Positions 6,701 to 15,600 of a stretch of 23,954 nt of DNA are shown in pieces. The stretch is from Gammaproteobacteria bacterium (lineage in GTDB: Bacteria; Pseudomonadota; Gammaproteobacteria; UBA12402): contig JANQHY010000301.1 in assembly GCA_028282395.1 (NCBI GenBank), forward strand, positions 1 to 23,954. The letters are read 5' to 3'. The notes beneath the pieces are model-generated. The model had not been told where the DNA came from, did no database searches, and was given only the letters and a program-made list of their open reading frames with translations. The translations under genes and the position numbers were made by a program. Numbering within the stretch: the first letter of the stretch is position 1; every line of letters begins with the position of its first letter.

Positions 6701-7618
6701 CTAGCCACCACTAATTCTAAATACTGACATAGCGGCCTTGAGATTCTCTTCATTCATTACATTTTCAAATGTATGATCATTGCCTGAAGATGATGCGATA
6801 TAGTTATTATCATTCATCACCTTTGGCTCCTCCTGCTGTGCCACAACTGGCAATGACTGACTGATTTCTTCGCCCACTTCAATGCTATTATCATTTTGTG
6901 CCGGATTATGTAGAGAGTCACTTTCTGTATATTCGTCGCCACAATCTGTTTGAGTTTTTAATGGTTGCAGCTCGATCATTGTCTCTTCTATTTCAGTAGA
7001 CTGGCTAAAAAATCCATGCTTATTCGCATACAGCTGTTTACCAGCAGCCCATAAAAGCTGACCGGCTTTTACGATACCAGCACAGAGACATAACACAACC
7101 GCAACTGGCAGAACCATCGGCGCACTTGGTGGAAATGTCTCTGCAATAGCCAACAGTGTTGTTCCGGCTGCTGCACACAAATATGCCAGACAATTAACAA
7201 TTTTTTCTGCTGATGGTTCATTATAACACTCTACCACTGACTCCGTGTATAGCTGCCACATACATAGCGCAAACCCCCAAGCAGCAAGAAAAGGGAAAAC
7301 AAAAAATTCGATGGTTGCTGCAATAGTCAATGTTAATCCCATTGCCAAATCTAAAATAGACTGTACCTTAGCGCCAGTCTGCCACTCATAATATGCGCTA
7401 ACAAAACAGCCTAAAGCATCAAAGTAATGCCAAAACGGACCAAACACTTGCAAAAATTTGCAGCTTTCAGACAACTTATCAAGATATTTCATTATACAAA
7501 AAATCGAACCGGCAGTAAAAACCACTTTTGTGCCAACTTCCATTGTTTCGTTCGCCTGTTCAGCAAACTCTACCTTCCTCGATTCATGACTACTTTCTTC
7601 TTTTTCATGGTTGAACAT
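6701..7618 (-). CDS. Unrecognised multi-pass membrane protein with long acidic C-terminal tail
   Basis: I do not recognise this 305-residue protein. The ATG at 7618 has AGGAGA nine bases upstream and is preferred over an in-frame ATG at 7660. A charged N-terminus (1-25) is followed by about four or five hydrophobic segments near 31-45, 57-77, 88-123, 140-160 and 167-195, several rich in cysteine, alanine and aromatic residues. From about 200 to the end the chain is polar and acidic, with clusters such as IEETMIE (210-216), EVGEEI (247-252) and QQEEP (261-265), and probably disordered. There is no cleavable signal peptide. A hydrophobic hairpin core plus a soluble acidic tail resembles host-membrane-targeted effectors of intracellular Gammaproteobacteria, but that is inference; an ordinary inner-membrane protein is possible. 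The gene is isolated between convergent rbsK and lysS, with its own intergenic region upstream. Confidence 0.65.
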   Translation of the reverse strand: MFNHEKEESSHESRKVEFAEQANETMEVGTKVVFTAGSIFCIMKYLDKLSESCKFLQVFGPFWHYFDALGCFVSAYYEWQTGAKVQSILDLAMGLTLTIAATIEFFVFPFLAAWGFALCMWQLYTESVVECYNEPSAEKIVNCLAYLCAAAGTTLLAIAETFPPSAPMVLPVAVVLCLCAGIVKAGQLLWAAGKQLYANKHGFFSQSTEIEETMIELQPLKTQTDCGDEYTESDSLHNPAQNDNSIEVGEEISQSLPVVAQQEEPKVMNDNNYIASSSGNDHTFENVMNEENLKAAMSVFRISGG

Positions 7619-7710
7619 AATTAACTTTCTCCTATTTTTTTTGTTTACCGAAAATACCATTTAATCCCTGGAACAGTGTAAAAACAGGACAATCTTTGTC
7701 CATATTTTCT

Positions 7711-7779
7711 ACACTAATTGTATGATAAATAGTGTTTATTCGTATTAAACATCATACACTACGTGTAAAGAGGTAAATG
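7711..7779. promoter_or_regulatory. Nested inverted repeats and direct repeat upstream of the membrane-protein gene
   Basis: TGTATGAT (7719-7726) and ATCATACA (7751-7758) form a perfect 8-bp inverted repeat 24 bases apart. ACACTA (7711-7716) and TAGTGT (7730-7735) form a second, and ACAC-TAC-GTGT a third beside it. GTAAAGAGGTAAATG at 7765-7779 recurs exactly at 9480-9494. The element is about 95-160 bases upstream of the start at 7618 in the otherwise non-coding stretch 7619-7888, so an operator is plausible but unproven. Confidence 0.35.
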
Positions 7780-7888
7780 CTACAACACCATGTTTTATCT
7801 TCTTATATTTTTTTAAGAATGCGCTAAATTTCCGATAATTTTATCGAGGCGTAAGCTTTAGTTTAAAATTTATCAGTGCATCTCACAA

Positions 7889-9421
7889 CTACTCGACACC
7901 ACTACCCTGCTGTGGACGCATATGCGGAAATAACAGGACATCCCGAATTGATGGTGAGTTAGTGAAGAGCATTACCAAACGATCAATGCCAATCCCTTCG
8001 CCAGCAGTGGGAGGCATACCATATTCCAAAGCAGTAATGTAATCGTCGTCATAATACATCGCCTCTTCATCGCCCGCAGCTTTAACACGACTTTGGTGGC
8101 GAAAACGCTCAGCTTGGTCATCGGCATCATTTAATTCAGAGAAACTATTTGCTAATTCACGCCCAGCAATAAATAGCTCAAAACGATCAGCATAATCTGG
8201 ATTGTTATCATTGCGGCGTGATAGTGGAGAAACCTCAATTGGAAAATCGGTAATAAACGTCGGCTGTTGCAGTTTATCTTCAACCGCTTCATCAAAAATC
8301 GCCATCTGAATACTACCAACCCCCTGCTCACTATTTAAAGCAATACCTAACTTTTCTGCCACAGCACTACAACCTTCGATTGTCTCGAGAGAGTCTGCAC
8401 TTAAACCAGGAACATGTTGCAAAATCGCCTCTTTCAATGAAAGGCGAATAAACGGTTGAGAAAAATCGTAATCGATGCCTTGATAATGGAAGCAGGTACT
8501 ACCGAGCGCCTCTTCAGCAACTTGACGTAACATCTGTTCAGTAAAATCCATCAAGTCATGATAATCAGCATAGGCCTGATAGAATTCAACCATGGTAAAT
8601 TCTGGATTATGGCGTGTTGACAAGCCCTCATTACGGAAATTACGATTGATCTCAAAAACACGCTCAAAGCCACCAACAACTAACCGTTTAAGATACAGTT
8701 CCGGTGCCACACGTAAAAACAGCGGCATATCGAGTGCATGATGGTAGGTCTCAAAAGGTTTTGCTAACGCACCGCCAGGAATTGGATGCATCATAGGTGT
8801 CTCAACCTCAAGAAAATTATGTGTCAACAGATAGTTACGAATCGCTTGAATGGTCTTAAAACGAATAACAAACGTCTGACGGCTACTATCATTAGCAATA
8901 AGATCGAGGTAACGCTGGCGATAACGCATCTCCTGATTCGCCAAACCATGAAATTTATCTGGTAATGGCCGTAATGCTTTTACCAAGAGTTCAATTGATT
9001 CAACATGGACGGACAACTCACCTGTCTTAGTTTTAAACAGATAGCCTTCAACGGCGATAATATCGCCCATATCCCAATGTTTGAAGGCTTGATACTGCCC
9101 CTCTGGCAAGTCATCGCGACGCACATAGATCTGTATCCGCCCAGACATGTCCTGTAAATGGGCAAATGCGGCCTTGCCCATAATCCGCTGTGTCATCATC
9201 CGCCCAGCAATTTTGACCGCTACCCGCTCCGCTTTGAGTGCCTCACCCTCATGGCCATCATACTGCTCATGCAACTTACCGGCGAGATGGCTACGGCGAA
9301 AATCATTAGGATAAGCCTGTCCTGCCGCCCGCAATGCGGCCAATTTCTCGCGTCGAACGCTAATTTGCGCCTCTTCACTCAACTCCTCATTGACAATTCC
9401 TTGTTGTTTTGGCTCTGACAT
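7889..9421 (-). CDS. lysS: Lysyl-tRNA synthetase, class II
   Basis: The 510-residue product aligns along its whole length with E. coli LysS. It charges tRNA-Lys with lysine using ATP in the cytoplasm. The N-terminal OB-fold domain contains [19 protein letters not shown] and [15 protein letters not shown]. The catalytic core has class II motif 2 ([20 protein letters not shown]) and motif 3 ([11 protein letters not shown] near the end). [10 protein letters not shown] and [20 protein letters not shown] are typical LysRS blocks. I start at the ATG at 9421 (MSEPKQQG), which matches the E. coli start MSEQ and has AGGGGA upstream; an in-frame GTG at 9448 adds nine residues of no apparent value. It is divergent from the NRPS-PKS gene, with about 270 bases between the two coding starts. 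No frame damage is seen. Confidence 0.97.
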   Translation of the reverse strand: MSEPKQQGIVNEELSEEAQISVRREKLAALRAAGQAYPNDFRRSHLAGKLHEQYDGHEGEALKAERVAVKIAGRMMTQRIMGKAAFAHLQDMSGRIQIYVRRDDLPEGQYQAFKHWDMGDIIAVEGYLFKTKTGELSVHVESIELLVKALRPLPDKFHGLANQEMRYRQRYLDLIANDSSRQTFVIRFKTIQAIRNYLLTHNFLEVETPMMHPIPGGALAKPFETYHHALDMPLFLRVAPELYLKRLVVGGFERVFEINRNFRNEGLSTRHNPEFTMVEFYQAYADYHDLMDFTEQMLRQVAEEALGSTCFHYQGIDYDFSQPFIRLSLKEAILQHVPGLSADSLETIEGCSAVAEKLGIALNSEQGVGSIQMAIFDEAVEDKLQQPTFITDFPIEVSPLSRRNDNNPDYADRFELFIAGRELANSFSELNDADDQAERFRHQSRVKAAGDEEAMYYDDDYITALEYGMPPTAGEGIGIDRLVMLFTNSPSIRDVLLFPHMRPQQGSGVE

Positions 9422-9479
9422 AATCGTATTTTCCCCTATCTCTTGCACTCATGACACTTTACTGCTTTCCGCTCAGGCC

Positions 9480-9494
9480 GTAAAGAGGTAAATG
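9480..9494 (+). repeat. Second copy of the 15-base direct repeat
   Basis: GTAAAGAGGTAAATG here is identical to 7765-7779 and in the same orientation. Both copies are intergenic and lie upstream of a minus-strand gene (lysS here, the membrane-protein gene there). A similar ATTGTATGA(T/A) block also occurs near each copy, at 7718 and 9545. One chance 15-mer match in 24 kb of AT-rich DNA is not negligible. Confidence 0.4.
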
Positions 9495-9520
9495 TATTCT
9501 GCTTACCCGCTCTCACAGGC

Positions 9521-9581
9521 ATTATTTAAATAATATATTACATCATTGTATGAATAAAGCTATATAAATATATATACAATG
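9521..9581 (+). promoter_or_regulatory. AT-rich promoter/operator region of the NRPS-PKS gene
   Basis: A perfect 14-base palindrome ATTATTTAAATAAT occupies 9521-9534. CATTGTAT (9544-9551) and ATACAATG (9574-9581) form an inverted repeat 22 bases apart. Within it, TTGTAT at 9546-9551 and TATATA at 9569-9574 are spaced by 17 bases, a plausible weak sigma70 promoter for the plus strand that the inverted repeat would cover. No transcript start is known. Confidence 0.4.
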
Positions 9582-9614
9582 TATGCTAATTTACTTTTAA
9601 AATTTTATTGGACC

Positions 9615-9680
9615 AAGGAGGTTTAGGTAATATCCCGAATAATTTATTTAGGAGAACTTTGCATGGCAATAACAGAGTAG
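9615..9680 (+). promoter_or_regulatory. Leader with two strong Shine-Dalgarno sites and a five-codon mini-ORF
   Basis: AAGGAGG at 9615-9621 has no ATG, GTG or TTG at usable distance. AGGAGA at 9650-9655 is ideally placed for the ATG at 9663, but that frame encodes only MAITE and stops at TAG (9678-9680). The NRPS-PKS frame is different; its first ATG is at 9692, eleven bases past that stop, with no good ribosome site. This fits translational coupling through a mini-ORF, or a start at TTG 9659, or a frameshifted original start. Confidence 0.45.
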
Positions 9681-9691
9681 TTGCTATTGAA

Positions 9692-12600
9692 ATGAATACA
9701 ATGAACACTATGCAGGAAAATGCTCCAACACAGCGTCAGCAAGAGCTTTGGATTGATTGGTTACGCTACCCAACGTCATCTTTGTATAATATCACCTTAC
9801 TATGCAAAATTCAAGGGCGGTTGGATGTAGCGCGCTTTATCGATTGCGCCCAGGCTGTTATCGACAACGAAATCACCATGCACCAATCCTTCATTAATCA
9901 CGAGGGAAAATTAACGCTCAAACAGCACACCGGTCCACAACCAATTGAGATTTGTCATCTTGAACCAAACCTCAGCGAAAAAGAGGAAATTGACTATCTT
10001 ATTAAGCAGGCGCAGATTGCGATAGATATTTCACACTGGCCCAACACCATAACTCGTTTATATCACAGCTCACACACTCAGCGATACTACCTGTTTGGCA
10101 TCATACATCACATCCTGACAGACTCACGCTCAGCTTACATACTTTTGCAAAAAGCAATTACTATGTATAAAACAACTTCATACCCCCGCAGCACAATTAC
10201 TGCAGCAGCAAACAATCAAACAGTAACGACGAATAATGATGCGCGAGCACTCACCTATTGGCGTAATAAACTGGCAACAGGAACAACAACATTACCTCTA
10301 CCTGATACGCAAAAGAGAAAAAAACTCCCCGGCCCTGCTGCACAGAGCTTTTTTCAATTAAGTGAAAAACAATACATGATTATAAGAAAGCAAGCGAAGC
10401 AATCACACTCGACACCTTTTTTAACCTGTTTGGCCATTTATGCTACGCTGCTATATCGCTATAGCGGCATAACAAACTTTTCGCTTCTTTATGCAGTTGA
10501 TAACCGTAATAGAGAAGAGAAGCAGGTACCCGGATTATTTGCCAACCTCATCCCGATGTCGATCGAAATTACCCCGCTGACTACTCTGCCTATGCTTATT
10601 AACCAAATCACTAAGCAGAGAAAGAGTGATAAACGCTATCAAAAAACCAGCTTTGGCACTATTACTCAAATTGCCCGCGAAACACATTCACTAACCTGTC
10701 ACACCCCATTTAATATTCTCTATTCCACCACGATGCTATCAGGGCGGTATAGTGAATTACAGATGCCTGACTGTGATATGGAAGTCATGCAGATCCGTCC
10801 TAAAGAGACCAACATGGATCTTGCTCTATTTACTGAACTGCATCAAGGAAGCAGAATGCTCTGTCTTGAGTATAACTGCGACATCTTTGATAAAGTCACA
10901 ATTGAACGAATGATCGATCACTTGCAAACAGTTATTAACATGATCGAACAGCACAATGATACGCCATTAGCTAAATTTCCCTACTTCACTCATTATCAAT
11001 ATCATCTACACAGCACCGGTGAAATACAACAATCACCGCCTGGCAATTTATTACAGCGCTACCAACAAATCGTTTCACGTTATAGTAACGCCACCGCTAT
11101 CGATGATAGTTACGGCAATCTCAGCTATGGCGAGCTTGACACTCTCGCTAACCATTATGCCAAGCAATTCCGCCAACGTGGTATTAGCTATCAAACACGT
11201 GTTGCACTCCTGATGACAGAGAACACACGCTTAACTATTATCTGTATTATTGCTCTACTCAAATTACGCGCAACCTACATCCCCATTGATTACCACCAAC
11301 CTGATAAACGTATCGCTCTGATAGTTGATGATGCAGCAGCTAAGTTTGTTATCTGCGATAGTCCACTGCCTAAAGCCATTGCTAATAAAAATTCACTGGA
11401 GATCCTCACCATCACTAATGATGAAATAATCGACAACGTTGCTATCTCTGCACCCACCACTACACCAGATAGTGAAGAGGATATTTTCTATATCATCTAT
11501 ACCTCCGGTACTACGGGAAAACCTAAAGGGGTCCCTATTGGCTACAACAATGTCGGCCGTCTCATCGACAGTTGTCAATCCCATTTCAATTTCAACCAAG
11601 ATGATAACTGGACACTATTCCACTCTTACGCTTTTGACTTCTCTGTCTGGGAAATATGGGGCGCACTCTTGCACGGTGCAAAACTATGTCTGGTCACTGA
11701 AAAAATAAAACAGTCACCGGAAAAGTTTTACAATTATCTCATTGAGAAACGCATTACGGTACTCAATCAAACACCCTCAGCATTTTACCGTCTACTGACT
11801 ATCAAAAAATCATTAGCGCGTAATTTAGCTACACTACGCTATGTGATATTTGGTGGTGAGAAACTCTCCTACTCTACCCTACTTGCTCAATGGAATAACA
11901 AACCGTGCACAACACAGTTCATTAATATGTATGGACTCACTGAAATGACTGTTCATGCCACCTTTCATCGCATCACTTTTGATCAAAGCAACAACAATCA
12001 GAATAACTATATTGGCTATCCGCTACCTGGAATTGACTGCCTGCTTATCGATCAATCTGGTGAACCGGTCGCTGACGGGATGATTGGTGAAATCTGTCTA
12101 GCTGGGAAAAACTTAACCCGCGGCTATCTCAATCAGCCAACACTCAATCAGGAAAAGTTTATTACCCTGCAATTGCCCAACCAAAGAAAAAAAATCTTCT
12201 ATCGCAGCGGCGATCTAGCCAAGTGGGATGAGAACCATGGATTAATTTACTACGGTCGCAACGACCTTCAGGTAAAGCTACATGGTCATCGAGTTGAACT
12301 TGAAGAGATCGAGAGACAACTACAAAAACTTGATGGCATTAGTGAAGCCAGAGTTATTTTAATAAAGAAAATTGATTTAACTAATCAGTTTCTAGTCGCT
12401 TATGTTATTCCAAATCGATCAGTAGTGTTCAATGAGAAATACATTAGTGATGCGCTAGCACAGCAACTGCCTGACCATATGCAACCACTAAGAATTATTG
12501 CTATCGACCACTTTCCTCTTACCATCCAAGGAAAACTTGATAATCAGAAATTACAGGAGAAATTTACTCTATTACAAAATAAAAGACACACTAGCCATGG

Positions 12601-15600
12601 CCAACCGGCTCAAACATCAATAGAGATTGTAAAACAGTGCTGGCAAGAGGTATTAAACCACCAAAATTTTAATACCGACCAGGCTTTTTTTGATGTTGGC
12701 GGCACCTCAATGAAAATCATTCAACTCCATCATAAGCTACTACAATATGCAGAAAGCCCTTTTCCACTGAATAGTCTATTTACTCATGGCAGTGTAAACA
12801 GACAGGCCTTACTATTAAAAAATAGTGATACGACAACCCCATCATTACAAACAGAACAAGATGAACACTCTGAGCAGATAGCTATTGATGAGCCGATTGC
12901 CATCATCGGTATGGCAGTACAGTGTCCCGGCGCTGAAAACATTACGCAGTTCTGGAATAATCTAACACAGGGAATCGAATCGATTACGCATTTTAGTGAA
13001 GAGGCGTTACGCCAGGCCGGCATCTCAAAAGAGGAGCTAGAGAATCCAAATTACGTTAAAGCAAAAGGATACCTTGAGAAGGCTGACCATTTTGATGCGC
13101 CTTTTTTTAATATGAGCCGTATGGCCGCTACCATTCTTGACCCGCAACAACGACTATTTTTACATAATGCCTGGACAGCATTGGAAGATGCCGGCTATCC
13201 GAATGAAGAGTGTGGAGGAAAAATTGGCATATTCGCTTCACAATCAGGTATCAGCACCTATTATCAACGTAATTTATTACAAGATAGCACGCTACGCCAA
13301 CAGCAGGGCGACTACCAACTCTATATTCACAATAGCATCGACTCCCTTGCCAGCCGGACAGCCTATCTATTAAATTTATCCGGACCAGCAATGATGATAC
13401 AGAGCGGCTGCTCATCATCATTAGTCGCAGTAACGCAAGCTTGCCAAAGTTTGCAACTGCAAGAGTGTCAAATTGCTATTGCCGGCGGTGTTGCTATTTC
13501 AACGCCATTAAAATCGGGCTATCTGTACCAAGAGGGCATGATTCTATCTGCAGATGGGCACTGTCGCCCCTTTTCTGACAGCGCTGATGGTACTGTTCCT
13601 GCTAATGGAGTTGGCACTGTCATACTAAAACGTCTTAGTGATGCACGTAAAGATGGTGACCATATTTATGCAGTCATCAAAGGCCATGCTAGCAATAATG
13701 ATGGCATGCAAAAGTCAGGCTTTACTGCTCCTGGCCAAACTGGTCAAACCGCAGTTATTCAAACCGCACTAAAAAAAGCGAATTGCTGTAGCGATGATAT
13801 CTCCTATGTTGAGGCTCACGGCACCGCCACCAAACTAGGCGACCCGATTGAAATTGCCGCACTGAGTAACGCTTTTCGCCATAGCAGTGACCGTAATCAA
13901 TACTGCGCTATTGGTTCAGTAAAAAGCAATATTGGCCATAGTGATACTGCTGCTGGGGTGATCGGATTAATTAAAACGGCCTTGGCATTAAAACATCAAC
14001 AGCTGCCACCATCACTTAATTGCCCTCAACCAAACCGCAACATTAATTTTGCTAACTCACCTTTCTATATTAATACTGATCTACGTGATTGGAAACCAAT
14101 TGCTAATAAACCACGACTTGCTGGCGTCAGCTCATTCGGAATTGGCGGCACAAATGCGCATGTTATTCTGCAACAGACGATAGACAGTAAACCTGCACCG
14201 ATAGAACAGCCTACAACACAGATAATTCTCCTGTCAGCAAAAACAGAACAAGCATTAACTATGCAGCGACAAAATCTTCACAGCTACCTGCAGCAGCAGC
14301 CGTTAGATACAAAACAGTTTACTGATATGGCTTATACGTTACAATTGGGGCGCTGCCACTTTGATTACCGTCAATTCTGGTTAGCGGAGGATACCACAAC
14401 TCTCTGCGCTCAACTTAACATAGCAGATAGGTGCCCAACCACCATAACCAATGTACGACCAGTCTTTATCTTTCCCGGACAAGGCAACCAATTCATTGAA
14501 ACAGTCAGAACCGCCTATAGCAAAGATACCATTTTGCACAAACATATTGAGCAGTGTTGTCAATTATTAGCTGCGGATGAGAGAGAAGATCTCTACAGCT
14601 ATCTCTACGGTGAAAAGAGACAAATCCGTTTGGAAAAGATTCCTGCAATGGCCCAACAACTATTACTAACTATTTTTAGTTATGGTATAGCGCAAACATT
14701 GATGGAGTTTGGTGTTCAGCCACAAGCTGTTATCGGCCACAGCCTTGGTGAATATGTCGCCGCCTGTATTGCCGGTGTCATTACCCTACCAACCATGTTG
14801 CGACTCGTTGCTGTGCGCGGCAAACTGAGTGAATCGCTACCTGCCGGTAGAATGCTTGCTGTATCAGCAGAGACAGCAACGTTACAGTTATTACTAGAAA
14901 ATGAACCTCATGCATCGATTGCAGCCTTCAATGCACCGACATTAACTGTTATCGCTGGTACCGTCAATGCCATCGCGCGTTTGCAACAGCAGCTGAAACA
15001 GCAGCAGATAAAATGTCTACTGCTAAACAGTCAATTTGCTTTTCACTCTGCAGATGTAAATAGGATTATGGCGCCTTTTTTACAGGAATTAACACAGCAC
15101 ACCTTTACATCACCGACTATCCCTTGGCTCTCTTCCATGACAGGTGAATGGATTGATAAAGCGATTAACCCAGACTATTTCGTCAAACAGCTGCAACAGC
15201 CCGTACAATTCTCCACAGCCCTTCAACGTTCACTCAATGAAGCGTTCAGTCACTTTATTGAAATAGGTTCAGGGCATGCACTTACGACACTGGTTCATCA
15301 CCATCAAGCAACGACAAAGCCAAGCACTATTACGCCATTCATAAATAACCACTATGATAAAAACTGGCTTGCGACCACATTAGCAACTTGCTGGCAACAG
15401 CATATTCCCGTCAATTGGCAACACTATCAAGCCGGTAACTCGCATCAACGCATGTCGCTACCCACCTATCCATTTCAAACAGAGCGTTATTGGCCCAATA
15501 CCTCGCCAAGCAAACTTCGCTCCATTGAAGCCTCTTCAATGTTCTATCGAGCAGATTGGAAGTTAATAAATATTGATACAAAAGCGCATCACACAGTAAA

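Noticed and set aside
7765..7779. CpxR-type operator (GTAAA-N5-GTAAA)
   Set aside because: The two GTAAA units are only three bases apart, which breaks the helical spacing of that motif.
7833..7846. CGATAA/TTATCG hairpin as lysS terminator
   Set aside because: The stem is short and AT-rich with a two-base loop, and no T-tract follows on the minus strand.
9608..9691. TTG at 9608 as start of the megasynthase
   Set aside because: It precedes the AAGGAGG site, so it has no ribosome site of its own, and the residues it adds do not belong to the condensation domain.
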